From the NCBI RefSeq assembly GCF_024979235.1, contig NZ_JANLCM010000002.1, positions 1,116,001-1,180,000 of the forward strand: 64,000 nucleotides of DNA. Direction: 5' to 3'. Of the stretch, positions 19,978-29,035 are shown piece by piece; the first letter of the stretch is position 1, and every line of letters starts with the position of its first letter. Source of the stretch: Herbiconiux aconitum. GTDB taxonomy: Bacteria > Actinomycetota > Actinomycetes > Actinomycetales > Microbacteriaceae. Both the position numbers and the translations under genes were made by a program. The notes under the pieces were generated by a model, which worked only from the letters and a program-made list of their open reading frames with translations, was not told the DNA's origin and did no database searches.

Positions 19978-20942
19978 GCGATGCTCCTGATCTTCTCTGC
20001 GGCGCGGAGACGCACGGGGATGGAACGCGGATTGCGCGCACGCTCCTCGTCGTCGGCGAGTTCGGCGCCGCGCACGAGGAGTTTCAGTTCGGGACGGTGT
20101 TCGGGCAGTTCGACCGGCAGCCCGGCCGGCGCGGTGGAGCTCGCCCGGGCTTGGAACTCGCGCTTCACGATCCGGTCTTCCAGCGACTGGAAGGCGAGCA
20201 CCACGATCCGGCCGCCGAGCACGAGGGCGTCGATGGCGCGCGGGATGGCGCGTTCGAGCACCGCGAGTTCGGCGTTCACCTCGATGCGCAAGGCCTGGAA
20301 GACCCGCTTGGCGGGGTGTCCCGAGTGCGAGAACTTGGCGGGCGTGGCCGCCTGGATGATGTCGACGAGGTGTCCGGAGCGCAGAATCGGACCGTTCGCC
20401 CGCTCGGCGACGATGCGCCGGGCGTAGCGGTCGGCGAGCTTCTCCTCGCCGTAGTCGCGGAAGATGCGGCGGAGGTCGGCCTCGGAGTAGGTGGCGATGA
20501 TCTCGGCGGCCGTGAACTCGGCCGTGTCGTCCATCCGCATGTCCAGCGGCGCATCCTTCGAGTAGGAGAAACCCCGCTCCACCTGGTCGACCTGCATCGA
20601 CGAGATGCCGAGGTCGAAGAGGATGCCGTCGACCCCGTCGATGCCGAGACCTTCGAGCGCCTCGTCGATCTCGTCGTAGACGCAGTGCACGAGGTCGATG
20701 CGGTCGGCGAACGGTGCGAGCCGCTGCCCCGCGAGCCGCAGCGCATTGGGGTCACGGTCGAGCCCCACGAGGTGGAGTTCGGGGAAAGCGCGGAGGAACG
20801 CCTCGGAGTGACCGCCGAGGCCGAGGGTGCAGTCGACGAGCACCGCGCCGGGTTTGCCGAGCGCAGGCCCGAGCAGCTCGAGGGTGCGCTCGAGCATCAC
20901 GGAGGTGTGGATCTCGGAGTAGTCGAGGGAGTCGTCGGCCAT
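19974..20942 (-). CDS. rsmH: 16S rRNA (cytosine(1402)-N4)-methyltransferase
   Basis: A SAM-dependent methyltransferase (former MraW) that modifies C1402 of 16S rRNA; about 322 residues from ATG 20942. It shows [14 protein letters not shown], the SAM loop [29 protein letters not shown] and [16 protein letters not shown], all diagnostic. The C-terminal [21 protein letters not shown] is also typical, shown here in part. In-frame ATGs at 20948 and 20984 are alternative starts. It lies about 100 bases after mraZ and overlaps ftsL. Confidence 0.96.
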   Translation of the reverse strand: MADDSLDYSEIHTSVMLERTLELLGPALGKPGAVLVDCTLGLGGHSEAFLRAFPELHLVGLDRDPNALRLAGQRLAPFADRIDLVHCVYDEIDEALEGLGIDGVDGILFDLGISSMQVDQVERGFSYSKDAPLDMRMDDTAEFTAAEIIATYSEADLRRIFRDYGEEKLADRYARRIVAERANGPILRSGHLVDIIQAATPAKFSHSGHPAKRVFQALRIEVNAELAVLERAIPRAIDALVLGGRIVVLAFQSLEDRIVKREFQARASSTAPAGLPVELPEHRPELKLLVRGAELADDEERARNPRSIPVRLRAAEKIRSIA

Positions 20943-21046
20943 GAGCATCCGGATTCCGGTTCGCAACCCCTGATCCCCATCCATTCCGACCTGGCACCGG
21001 GGAAGTGCGCCAGGGCTGTGAACGGCTGGGAGTCAGGGGCGACGAC

Positions 21047-21481
21047 TCAGAACAGGCCCGGGATCACCTCCTCGTCGGTCTCGGAGAAGGCGGCTTCTTG
21101 CGCCTCGAGGTAGGTGTTCCAGGCCTCGGCGTCCCAGATCTCGGCCCGGCTGCCGGCACCGATCACGACGAGATCGCGGTCGAGCTTGGCGTAGGAGCGG
21201 AGGGGGGCCGGAACCGTCACACGGTGCTGCTTGTCGGGGGTCTCGGCGCTGGCGCCGGAGAGGAAGACGCGGAGGTAGTCGCGCGCCTGCTTGCTGGTGA
21301 CCGGCGCCTGTCGGATCTTCTCGTGCAGGTCTTCGAACTCACGGGTCGAGAACACGTAGATGCAGTTCTCCTGGCCGCGGGTCATGACGACTCCCCCGGC
21401 CAGTTCGTCGCGGAATTTCGCCGGCAGGATGATGCGCCCTTTTTCGTCGAGCTTGGGGGCGTAGGTGCCAAGGAACATCAC
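21047..21481 (-). CDS. mraZ: Transcriptional regulator MraZ
   Basis: A 144-residue protein with two AbrB-like MraZ domains. It begins [25 protein letters not shown], with the first DEKGR motif, and a second repeat around [22 protein letters not shown]. MraZ proteins form ring oligomers and bind direct repeats before their own gene, controlling the whole dcw cluster. The start is ATG 21481 with AAGGGGAGG upstream. The matching repeat array is visible at 21522-21545. Confidence 0.96.
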   Translation of the reverse strand: MMFLGTYAPKLDEKGRIILPAKFRDELAGGVVMTRGQENCIYVFSTREFEDLHEKIRQAPVTSKQARDYLRVFLSGASAETPDKQHRVTVPAPLRSYAKLDRDLVVIGAGSRAEIWDAEAWNTYLEAQEAAFSETDEEVIPGLF

Positions 21482-21521
21482 CCTCCCCTTACTCTTCCGG
21501 CCAGAATTGCGGGCTATGGCT

Positions 21522-21545
21522 CCACTTTACTCCACTTCCCACCAC
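21522..21545 (-). promoter_or_regulatory. MraZ box: three GTGG repeats with 10-bp period
   Basis: On the coding strand of mraZ, GTGG occurs at 21545-21542, 21535-21532 and 21525-21522, exactly ten bases apart. MraZ boxes in other bacteria are short G-rich repeats with the same 10-bp spacing, one helical turn. The array ends 41 bases before the mraZ start, which fits autoregulation at or near the promoter. Confidence 0.75.
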
Positions 21546-21553
21546 CAAACAAT

Positions 21554-21567
21554 GAAGAGCGCTCTTC
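21554..21567. promoter_or_regulatory. Perfect 14-bp palindrome upstream of the MraZ box
   Basis: GAAGAGCGCTCTTC, fully palindromic, lies 9 bases upstream of the MraZ box. It could bind a second regulator of the dcw cluster. No known motif was recognised. Confidence 0.35.
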
Positions 21568-21664
21568 TGGCGCGTCGGAACGCCACATGATGCCCTATTT
21601 CACGCGGATCTCGCAGGTGGAGGGAAATGGAGGCACATTGGCCTTCCCGGGGAGCCGAAGGCAC

Positions 21665-21698
21665 AAAAAAAGACCGGCCCGCGGGCCGGTCTTCTTTT
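21665..21698. terminator. Rho-independent terminator of the DUF3040 gene
   Basis: A GC-rich hairpin AGACCGGCCC-GC-GGGCCGGTCT, flanked by A7 on the left and TTCTTTT on the right. Read on the minus strand it ends in seven T residues, 19 bases after the DUF3040 stop. It can also act weakly on the plus strand. Confidence 0.85.
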
Positions 21699-21716
21699 CA
21701 GGGAGGGTTGTGGAGG

Positions 21717-22112
21717 TTACTCCTCGCGGTCGTCGCGCCGCTCCCAGCGGTCGTTCAGTCGATCCATGAACCCCGACTTGTTCGACGTGGAGCTACCCGA
21801 CGAACGCGGGGCTCCGGATGCGCCGGCCGGGGTCGCGGGGGCGCCTCGCCCGCGCTTGGAGCGTCGGAGGGCGAGCAGCACGCCACCGAACATGGCGACG
21901 AAGCCCACCAGGCCGATCAGCGGTTGATGGAAGATCACGCCGCCGATCACGATGCCGAGGCCGAGGATTCCGACGAGGATTCCCAGCACAAGCGCGCCGT
22001 AATTGAGTCTCCCTCGACCACCGCCGACTGCCGAGACGAAATCGGCATCGTTGTGGTAGAGGCTGCGCTCCATCTCATCGAGGAGTCTCTGTTCTTGCTC
22101 CGAAAGCGGCAT
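21717..22112 (-). CDS. DUF3040 family membrane protein
   Basis: A 131-residue small membrane protein. The N-terminus MPLSEQEQRLLDEMERSLYHND is the DUF3040 signature. Two hydrophobic segments follow (about residues 38-58 and 63-82), then a basic, Ser/Gly-rich tail ending in an acidic/arginine stretch. The family is typical of actinobacteria and its function is unknown. It is separated from mraZ by a terminator, so it is its own unit, divergent from the polyprenyl synthetase. Confidence 0.88.
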   Translation of the reverse strand: MPLSEQEQRLLDEMERSLYHNDADFVSAVGGGRGRLNYGALVLGILVGILGLGIVIGGVIFHQPLIGLVGFVAMFGGVLLALRRSKRGRGAPATPAGASGAPRSSGSSTSNKSGFMDRLNDRWERRDDREE

Positions 22113-22176
22113 CCTATTTCACCTCAGGCTCGGGACCGACGCGTGATATTGCTGATTGTAGTGCGCGCAGTCTAGC

Positions 22177-22182
22177 TAGGCT
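22177..22182 (+). promoter_or_regulatory. Putative -10 element of the polyprenyl synthetase gene
   Basis: TAGGCT is followed by exactly six bases and then the GTG-ATG start pair at 22189-22194. No ribosome-binding site is present, so a leaderless transcript is likely. Confidence 0.5.
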
Positions 22183-22188
22183 AGGCGA

Positions 22189-23298
22189 GTGATGGAAAGC
22201 CCACGCCTAGTCAATCTTGTCGACGCACGAATCAACGAATTTCTCGCATCGCGTGATTCCATTCTCGTCCGCATCGCCCCTGAGCTCCGACCCTTCGCGC
22301 AGTTCTCAAGGGATCTTCTCAGCGGCGGGAAGCGGTTCCGAGCACAGTTCTGCTATTGGGGTTGGCGGGCGGTCTCGCCGGCCAACAGCTCCACCACCGT
22401 GCCGGGCGAAGCAGAGCTGGACGCCCTGCTCGATCTGTGCGCCGGACTCGAGCTCTTCCACGCGGCCGCGCTGGTGCACGACGACATTATCGACAACTCC
22501 GACACCCGCCGCGGGATGCCCGCCGTTCACCGGCGCTTCGAGGCCCTGCACCACGAAGAGAACTGGCGCGGCGCCGGCCGCAGTTTCGGGGAGGGCAGCG
22601 CCATCCTGCTCGGCGACCTGCTGCTCGCCTGGAGCGACGAGCTCATCTCGCGCGCCGTGCTGGCCGCGCCGTCGTTGCAGACATTGATCGCCACCCGCGA
22701 AGCGGTCGACGTGATGCGCACCGAGGTCACGCTCGGGCAATACCTCGACCTGCTCGAGGAGCGGGCCTGGGCCACCACCGATCCCGCGCGCTCGCTCGAG
22801 CGTGCGGAGCGCGTCATCGTCTACAAGTCGGCGAAGTACAGCGTCGAGGCCCCGTTGCAGATCGGCGCGTCGCTCCGCGGGGCTTCGCTCGAACAGCTCG
22901 ACAGCCTGCGCCGTTTCGGTCTGCCGCTCGGCATCGCCTTCCAGCTGCGCGACGACGTGCTCGGCGTCTTCGGCGACGCGGCCCGCACCGGCAAGCCGAG
23001 CGGCGACGACCTGCGCGAGGGCAAGCGCACCGTGCTGGTCTCCCTCACCCGCGAGCGGCTCGACAACTCGGCCCGGCGTCTGTTCGACGAACTGCTCGGT
23101 GATCCCGACCTCGAGGATGCGCAGATCCGCATGCTGCAGCAGACCATGCGCGACACCGGTGCCGTCGCCTCGGTGGAGACGATGATCGGCGAGCGGGTGC
23201 GCACCGCCCTCGACGAGCTCGAGCGGGCGCCGATCGGTGACACCGCCCGCGCCGAATTGGCGAGTCTGGCGCGCACCATCACGCAGCGCGAGACCTGA
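22189..23298 (+). CDS. Polyprenyl diphosphate synthase (IdsA-like)
   Basis: A 369-residue trans-isoprenyl diphosphate synthase that elongates allylic diphosphates with isopentenyl diphosphate. The first aspartate-rich motif is in VHDDIIDNSDTRRGMP and the second in FQLRDDVLGVFGDAARTGKP. GGKRFRAQFCYWGW matches the substrate-binding region near the N-terminus. The gene starts with GTG 22189 or ATG 22192. In mycobacteria a related gene (idsA2) lies near pknL, and the same neighbourhood is kept here. Chain length (geranylgeranyl or longer) cannot be decided. Confidence 0.92.
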   Translation: MMESPRLVNLVDARINEFLASRDSILVRIAPELRPFAQFSRDLLSGGKRFRAQFCYWGWRAVSPANSSTTVPGEAELDALLDLCAGLELFHAAALVHDDIIDNSDTRRGMPAVHRRFEALHHEENWRGAGRSFGEGSAILLGDLLLAWSDELISRAVLAAPSLQTLIATREAVDVMRTEVTLGQYLDLLEERAWATTDPARSLERAERVIVYKSAKYSVEAPLQIGASLRGASLEQLDSLRRFGLPLGIAFQLRDDVLGVFGDAARTGKPSGDDLREGKRTVLVSLTRERLDNSARRLFDELLGDPDLEDAQIRMLQQTMRDTGAVASVETMIGERVRTALDELERAPIGDTARAELASLARTITQRET

Positions 23299-23341
23299 GC
23301 CGTCAGGAACCCGAGGCGGTCAGGTGCAGGCGGTTACGAGC

Positions 23342-23683
23342 TCAGAAGGCGAGCGCCTGCGCCACCCGGCGCACCTCGGCCTTGCGGCCCGCACGGAGCG
23401 CATCGATCGGTGCGATGTCGAGCAGGTCGTTCGGCACCAGCAGCCACTCCACGATCTCGTCGTCGGTGTAGTGGTTGTCGGTCAGCAGGATGATGGTTCC
23501 CCGGAGCTCGGTGAGCGGTTCGCCGTCGCGCAAGAAGCTGGCGGGCACGGAGAGCACACCGTCGCGGCGGGTGCCGACCAGATGGCGGTCTTCGATCAGG
23601 CGGCGCACCTTGCTCGGGGTCAGGTCGAGCAACTCGACGAGGTCGGGAACGGTCAGCCACTCGGTGGCGGGCAGATCAGTCAC
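23342..23683 (-). CDS. Rv2175c-like DNA-binding protein, predicted PknL substrate
   Basis: A 113-residue protein starting at GTG 23683 (VTDLPATEWLTVPDLVELL). Residues about 10-60 form a MerR/excisionase-like winged helix (LDLTPSKVRRLIEDRHLVG). The C-terminal part, NHYTDDEIVEWLLVPNDLL, matches the second domain of mycobacterial Rv2175c. In Mycobacterium tuberculosis that protein binds DNA and is phosphorylated by PknL. Here it sits divergent from a PknL-like kinase, as in mycobacteria. A CAATCT hexamer six bases before the GTG suggests leaderless transcription. An in-frame start at 23734 would add a tail without support. Confidence 0.82.
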   Translation of the reverse strand: MTDLPATEWLTVPDLVELLDLTPSKVRRLIEDRHLVGTRRDGVLSVPASFLRDGEPLTELRGTIILLTDNHYTDDEIVEWLLVPNDLLDIAPIDALRAGRKAEVRRVAQALAF

Positions 23684-23805
23684 GCATACAGATTGCCATG
23701 CATCGCGGCACGCGTGGCAATCCCCTTCCGTCACGAAAGGATAAAGATGGGTGTCGGAACCGCAACCACTCGGTGTCTATGCGGCTAAGTGGATACCCTG
23801 CTCCC

Positions 23806-23811
23806 TAAACT
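23806..23811 (+). promoter_or_regulatory. Putative -10 element of the PknL-like kinase gene
   Basis: TAAACT followed by six bases and the GTG at 23818. No Shine-Dalgarno sequence precedes the start, which fits a leaderless transcript. Confidence 0.5.
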
Positions 23812-23817
23812 CGAAGC

Positions 23818-25818
23818 GTGACCACCGCACCACCTGACCCCATGATCGGACGTCTCATCGACGGCCGATATCAGGTGCGTTCCCGCATCGCGCGCGGCGG
23901 TATGGCCACCGTCTATCTGGCGACCGATCTGCGGCTCGAACGCCAGGTCGCCATCAAGATCATGCACGGACACCTGGCCGACGACGTGGTGTTCAAAGAG
24001 CGCTTCGTGCAGGAGGCGCGCTCGGCCGCTCGGCTCGCGCATCCGAACGTCGTGAACGTGTTCGACCAGGGTCAAGACAGCGACATGGCCTACCTCGTCA
24101 TGGAGTACCTGCCGGGCGTCACCCTGCGCGACCTGCTGAAAGACTACGGAAAGCTCACCACCGAACAGACCGTCGACGTGATGGATGCCGTGCTCGGCGG
24201 CTTGGCCGCCGCGCACAAGGCCGGCATCGTGCACCGCGACCTCAAACCCGAGAACGTTCTGCTGGCCGACGACGGCCGCATCAAGATCAGCGACTTCGGT
24301 CTCGCCCGTGCCGTCTCGGCCAACACGGCCACGGGTCAAGCGCTGCTCGGCACCATCGCCTACCTCTCCCCCGAACTGCTCACCCGGGGCATGGCCGACG
24401 CCCGCAGCGACATCTACGCCGCCGGCATCATGATGTACGAGATGCTCGTCGGCGCCCAGCCCTACGTGGGCGACCAGCCGATGGCCATCGCGTTCCAGCA
24501 CGCCAACGATCCGATGCCCACGCCGAGCGACGCGAATCCGGGCATCCCCGAGCAGCTCGACGACCTCGTGCTCTGGGCCACGGCCAAGGAGCCCGACGAG
24601 CGGCCCTCGGATGCGCGGGAGATGCTCGAGCGTCTCCGCACGGCCGAGATCGAGATCGTCAGCGCGAAGCCCTCCGCCACGCTGACGCAGCGCACGATGG
24701 TGCTGCCGCCCGACACCTTCGACGCCGACCTCGACCAGGCGCAGACGCAGGTGCTCGAGGCTCGGCGACGCACCGATCCGGTGAAGACCATCGCGCCCGA
24801 TGACGCGACCTCCGCCACCACCGTCTACGGCAGTGCGGTCGCCGCGCCGGGAGGCCCCACACCGCCTCAGGGCCCCAAGGACAAGCTGGCCCGCAAGGCG
24901 TCCTCCCGCCGCAAGCGGGGGTTCTGGATCTTCGCGCTCGTGCTCGTGGTCGCCGTCGCCCTCGGCGGCAGCGCCTGGTACTTCGGTGCCGGCCCCGGGT
25001 CGATGACCACCATCCCCGACGTCGCGGGTCAGCAGCCGGATGCCGCGGTGGCGACTCTGACCGCGCTCGGGCTCGAGGCCACCCCAGCCGATCAGACGAG
25101 CGTCACCGTGCCGGCCGGCACCGTGATCGGAACCGACCCCGCTTCGGGCGCTGGGGTGAAGAACGGATCAGCGGTTTCCGTTCTCGTCTCGATCGGCCCG
25201 GCGAACATCGCCGTTCCTCAACTCGCGGGCCTGGCATCCGCCGATGCGACGGCCGCGCTCGAAGCGGCGGGATTCACCTCAGGCGACGTGAAACAGCAGT
25301 TCAACGGCGACGTGGAAGCCGGCGTCGTGATCGCCGCCCTCGGCACCGCTGGCAACGCGCTCGGGCCCGACACCCCCGACGGCACTCAGTACCCCGAGCA
25401 GCAGCCCATCGCCCTGGTCGTGTCGGCGGGTTCCTTGCCCGATGTGGTGGGCCAGACCGCCGACGAGGCGAAGGCCACCCTGTCCGGAGTGGGCCTCGTC
25501 GGGGTCGACGGGTCGCAGGACTTCAATGACGACATCCCCGAAGGCCAGGTCTACGAGGCGATCTACACGACCGACCCGGTCGTTCCGGGCGACAGCGTCA
25601 CGCTGAACGTCTCTCGCGGGCCGGCACCCGTCGCCGTGCCCGACGTGCTGGGCCAGACCTGGGACAAGGCGAAGCAGACCCTCATCGACGCCGGCTTCTC
25701 GCTCGACTACAACTTCGGCGCCGACCTCGCGCCCGGCCTCGTGCGGGTGACCGGGACGAACCCTTCACCGGGCACCATGGTGCCGAAGGGTTCGACCCTC
25801 ACCGTCTCGTTCGTGTAG
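23818..25818 (+). CDS. PknL/PknB-type serine/threonine kinase with PASTA domains
   Basis: A 666-residue transmembrane receptor kinase. The kinase domain spans about residues 17-275, with the glycine loop RIARGGMATVYLA, lysine in VAIKIM (K47), HRDLKPEN (139-146) and DFG (159-161). A Thr/Ala/Pro-rich juxtamembrane linker follows. The membrane helix is about 369-390, after the basic KASSRRKRGFW. Outside are about four PASTA repeats (398-666) that in this family sense muropeptides or lipid II. GTG 23818 is the start. The neighbouring Rv2175c-like protein is the expected substrate. Confidence 0.94.
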   Translation: MTTAPPDPMIGRLIDGRYQVRSRIARGGMATVYLATDLRLERQVAIKIMHGHLADDVVFKERFVQEARSAARLAHPNVVNVFDQGQDSDMAYLVMEYLPGVTLRDLLKDYGKLTTEQTVDVMDAVLGGLAAAHKAGIVHRDLKPENVLLADDGRIKISDFGLARAVSANTATGQALLGTIAYLSPELLTRGMADARSDIYAAGIMMYEMLVGAQPYVGDQPMAIAFQHANDPMPTPSDANPGIPEQLDDLVLWATAKEPDERPSDAREMLERLRTAEIEIVSAKPSATLTQRTMVLPPDTFDADLDQAQTQVLEARRRTDPVKTIAPDDATSATTVYGSAVAAPGGPTPPQGPKDKLARKASSRRKRGFWIFALVLVVAVALGGSAWYFGAGPGSMTTIPDVAGQQPDAAVATLTALGLEATPADQTSVTVPAGTVIGTDPASGAGVKNGSAVSVLVSIGPANIAVPQLAGLASADATAALEAAGFTSGDVKQQFNGDVEAGVVIAALGTAGNALGPDTPDGTQYPEQQPIALVVSAGSLPDVVGQTADEAKATLSGVGLVGVDGSQDFNDDIPEGQVYEAIYTTDPVVPGDSVTLNVSRGPAPVAVPDVLGQTWDKAKQTLIDAGFSLDYNFGADLAPGLVRVTGTNPSPGTMVPKGSTLTVSFV

Positions 25819-25860
25819 AACGAAGGTCAGCTACCGCCGACCGTGTTCATCGAACGGCGG

Positions 25861-27243
25861 TCAGCGACCGCCGTTGGTGGCCACGAGCTCCTCGGCCACC
25901 AGGAACGCCAGCTCCAGCGACTGCATGTGGTTCAGGCGCGGGTCGCAGAGCGACTCGTAGCGGGTGGCCAGCGTCGCCTCGTCGATGTGCTCCGAGCCGC
26001 CGAGGCACTCGGTGACGTCGTCGCCCGTGAGCTCCACGTGGATGCCACCCGGGTGGGTGCCCACGTTGCGGTGCGCCTCGAAGAAGCCCTTCACCTCGTC
26101 GACCACGTCGTCGAAACGACGGGTCTTGTAGCCGTTCGGCGTGGTGAGGCCGTTGCCGTGCATCGGGTCGGTGACCCAGAGCGGCTTGGCGTCGCTGTTC
26201 TTGACGGTCTCGAGCAGCGGCGGCAGGGCGTCGCGGATCTTGCCCGCACCCATCCGTGTGATGAAGGTCAGGCGGCCGGGCTCGCGGTCGGGGTCGAGCT
26301 TGTCGATCAACCGCAGCACGTCGTCACCGGTCGTCGACGGGCCGAGCTTGACGCCCAACGGGTTGCGAACGCGCGACAGGAAGTCGACGTGCGCTCCGTC
26401 GAGGTCGCGGGTGCGCTCGCCGATCCAGACGAAGTGGCTTGAGGTGTTGTATGGCAGTCCGGTGCGCGAGTCGATGCGGGTCATCGGGCGCTCGTAGTCG
26501 AACAGCAACGCCTCGTGGCTCACGAAGAACTCGGTGCGCTTCAGCGCCTCGAAGTCGGCGCCGCACGCCACCATGAACTTCACGGCGCGGTCGATCTCGC
26601 CGGCCAACTGCTCGTAGCGCACGTTCGCCGGGTTCGAGGTGAAGCCCTTGTTCCAGGTGTGCACCTGGCGGAGGTCGGCGAAGCCGCCCTGCGTGAACGC
26701 CCGGATGAGGTTCAGCGTCGACGCCGCCACGTGGTAGCCGTCGAGCAGCCGCTGCGGATTCGCGGTGCGCGACTCCGGAGTGAAGTCGTAGCCGTTCACG
26801 ATGTCGCCGCGGTAAGCAGGCAGGGTCACGCCGTTGCGCGTCTCGGTGTCGCTCGAGCGGGGCTTGGCGAACTGTCCCGCCATCCGGCCCATCTTGATGA
26901 CGGGCATGGAGGCGCCGTAGGTGAGCACGACGGCCATCTGCAGAACCGTCTTGACGCGATCCTTGATCTGGTCGGCGGTCGCTCCCGCGAAGGTCTCGGC
27001 GCAGTCGCCGCCCTGCAGCAGGAAGGCCTGCCCGCTGGCGGCCGCGGCCAGGCGCGAGCGGAGGTTGTCGACCTCGCCGGCGAACACCAGCGGCGGGAAG
27101 GAGGCGAGGTCGCGCGACACGGCTTCGACGGCGTTCTGATCCGGCCATTCCGGCTGCTGCTTGACCGGAAGGGTGCGCCAATAGTCCAGACCCGCAATCA
27201 CCGATTCATCCGCTTCGACGATTTGCTCTGTTGGATCTACCAC
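25861..27243 (-). CDS. aroG: 3-deoxy-7-phosphoheptulonate synthase, class II
   Basis: A 460-residue class II (plant/mycobacterial-type) DAHP synthase. It condenses phosphoenolpyruvate and erythrose-4-phosphate in the first step of the shikimate pathway. Family motifs include LQGGDCAETF near the N-terminus, RMAGQFAKPRSS, LPAYRGDIVNG, KLGPSTTGDDVL, WVTDPMHGNG and the C-terminal GGIHVELTGDDVTECLGG, given here in part. The start is GTG 27243. It lies between the kinase and the acyltransferase, as in mycobacteria (Rv2178c). It is convergent with the kinase gene. Confidence 0.96.
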   Translation of the reverse strand: MVDPTEQIVEADESVIAGLDYWRTLPVKQQPEWPDQNAVEAVSRDLASFPPLVFAGEVDNLRSRLAAAASGQAFLLQGGDCAETFAGATADQIKDRVKTVLQMAVVLTYGASMPVIKMGRMAGQFAKPRSSDTETRNGVTLPAYRGDIVNGYDFTPESRTANPQRLLDGYHVAASTLNLIRAFTQGGFADLRQVHTWNKGFTSNPANVRYEQLAGEIDRAVKFMVACGADFEALKRTEFFVSHEALLFDYERPMTRIDSRTGLPYNTSSHFVWIGERTRDLDGAHVDFLSRVRNPLGVKLGPSTTGDDVLRLIDKLDPDREPGRLTFITRMGAGKIRDALPPLLETVKNSDAKPLWVTDPMHGNGLTTPNGYKTRRFDDVVDEVKGFFEAHRNVGTHPGGIHVELTGDDVTECLGGSEHIDEATLATRYESLCDPRLNHMQSLELAFLVAEELVATNGGR

Positions 27244-27260
27244 TGGACTGTTTCCCGTAT

Positions 27261-27977
27261 CTATTTGGTGTCTCTGCTCGGAGAGACGGTCCGCGCGACG
27301 CTCGCGCGTTTCTCCTTAACCGAAGTCGCATACACGTCGGCGTATTCCTGTCCGCCGAGGCGGTGGAGCTCGTACATGATCTCGTCGGTCACGGAGCGAA
27401 GGATGAACCGGTCGGATTCCAATCCCTCGAACCTAGAAAAATCTAGTGGCTTGCCGATGATGATGCCAATCCTCCGGATCTTCGGGATCTTCGACCCGAT
27501 GGGCATCACCTTCTCGGTGTCGATCATGGCGACCGGGATGATCGGAACATGCGCTTCGAGCACCATCCGCGCCACTCCCGTGCGCCCCCGGTAGAGCTTC
27601 GCGTCGGGGCTGCGCGTGCCCTCGGGGTAGATGCCGAGCAGGTCGCCACGGCCGAGAACCTTGAGCCCGGTGTTGAGCGAGGCCTCCGAGGCCTTGCCGC
27701 CGGAGCGATCGATCGGCAGCTGGCCGGAGGCGGTGAAGAAGAGCTTCACCAGCCACCCCTTGATGCCCTTGCCTGTGAAGTACTCGCTCTTGGCGAGGAA
27801 GGACACCTGCCGGTCGACCACGACGGGCAGGAACACCGAGTCGCTGAACGAGAGGTGGTTCGAGGCGAGGATGGCCGCGCCCTTGGCCGGGATGTTCTCG
27901 AGGCCGATCACCCAGGGCCGAAAGAAGGTCTTCAGTACCGGGGCCACCACGAGGTACTTCGCGAGGAAATAGAACAT
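27261..27977 (-). CDS. 1-acyl-sn-glycerol-3-phosphate acyltransferase (PlsC family)
   Basis: A 238-residue membrane-associated acyltransferase. The catalytic motif NHLSFSDSVFLP (HX4D form) and the EGTRSPDAKLYRG motif identify the PlsC/LPLAT family, which transfers a fatty acyl chain to lysophosphatidate. It begins MFYFLAKYLVVAPVLKTFF, a hydrophobic N-terminus. It lies 17 bases upstream of the DAHP synthase start and 6 bases after the glucokinase stop, so the three minus-strand genes form one unit. The substrate lipid is inferred from the family. Confidence 0.9.
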   Translation of the reverse strand: MFYFLAKYLVVAPVLKTFFRPWVIGLENIPAKGAAILASNHLSFSDSVFLPVVVDRQVSFLAKSEYFTGKGIKGWLVKLFFTASGQLPIDRSGGKASEASLNTGLKVLGRGDLLGIYPEGTRSPDAKLYRGRTGVARMVLEAHVPIIPVAMIDTEKVMPIGSKIPKIRRIGIIIGKPLDFSRFEGLESDRFILRSVTDEIMYELHRLGGQEYADVYATSVKEKRASVARTVSPSRDTK

Positions 27978-27983
27978 CGGGCC

Positions 27984-28931
27984 TCAGATCGTCTCGGCGT
28001 AGCGGCGGGCGAGGTCGGCGGCACCGACCACACCGGCATCGTTGACGAGTTCGGCGATGCGGAATTCGGGCTCCGGATGGTAGCCGCGAGCGGGCAGTGC
28101 CTCGAGGAAGGCCACGCGGATCGGGTCGAGCAGCACGTCGCCCGATTGAGCGACTCCCCCACCGATCACGAAGAGCTGCGGGTCGAGCACGGCCGAGAGA
28201 CTCGCACAGGCCTGGCCGAGCCAGGTGCCGAGCGTGCGCAGCGCCGAGAGCGCCCCCGGGTCTCCGATGGTGACGAGTTCGCTGATGTCCTGACCGGTCA
28301 GCACGCCGTTGCGGGTGCGAACCGAGGCGAGCACCTGGCCGATGCCGCCGGCATCCGCGAGTTCGTTGGCCATGCGGAGCAGCGCCCGGCCGGAGCCGTA
28401 CTGCTCGATGCAGCCGTGCGCACCGCAGCCGCAGGGCAGGCCGTTCGGCACCACGCGCAGGTGGCCGAGTTCGGCACCGGCTCCGAAGCCGCCGCGGAAC
28501 AGGCGATCGCCGCTCACGATCGCGCCGCCCACACCGGTGCCGATGGTGAGGATGACCATGTCGCTGACCAGACGGCCCGCGCCGAAGCGGAACTCGGCCC
28601 AGCCGGCGGCGTTCGCGTCGTTCTCGATGATGATCGGCAGGTCGAGGCGCTTCTCGAGCTTCTCGCGGAACGGCTCTTCGCGCCAGTTGATGTTGGGGGC
28701 GTAGTACACGGTCGACTGCGACGCGTCGATGAACCCGGCGGCGGCCACGCCGACGGCGGAGATCTCCTGGCCTTCGGAGAGGTGCTTGACCATCTCGACC
28801 ACGGTGTCTTCGATCACCTGAGGCTCATTGGCGGAGGTCGGGCGGCGATCCTGCGTGATGATGGCGCCCAGTTCATCGACCACGGCCCCGGCGATCTTGG
28901 TGCCACCGATGTCGATTCCGATGGCGCGCAT
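27984..28931 (-). CDS. ROK-family glucokinase
   Basis: A 315-residue sugar kinase of the ROK family; no DNA-binding domain. It starts at ATG 28931 (MRAIGIDIGGTKIAGAVV), with AAAGGAA ten bases upstream. The phosphate loop DIGGTK is at the N-terminus, and the central VGGAIVSGDRLFRGGFGAGAE segment carries the catalytic region. The zinc motif CGCGAHGCIEQYGSG is intact. The family phosphorylates glucose or related sugars. It precedes the acyltransferase and DAHP synthase genes. It is divergent from fadD. Confidence 0.9.
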   Translation of the reverse strand: MRAIGIDIGGTKIAGAVVDELGAIITQDRRPTSANEPQVIEDTVVEMVKHLSEGQEISAVGVAAAGFIDASQSTVYYAPNINWREEPFREKLEKRLDLPIIIENDANAAGWAEFRFGAGRLVSDMVILTIGTGVGGAIVSGDRLFRGGFGAGAELGHLRVVPNGLPCGCGAHGCIEQYGSGRALLRMANELADAGGIGQVLASVRTRNGVLTGQDISELVTIGDPGALSALRTLGTWLGQACASLSAVLDPQLFVIGGGVAQSGDVLLDPIRVAFLEALPARGYHPEPEFRIAELVNDAGVVGAADLARRYAETI

Positions 28932-29035
28932 GCGAGGTGGTTCCTTTCGCCGGGGTGTCATCGCATCAGGGAAGCCCCGGATGCACCAAGTAGAGTGTAG
29001 ATGAGTTGCACTCGACCGGTACCAAAGGAGTTGCC

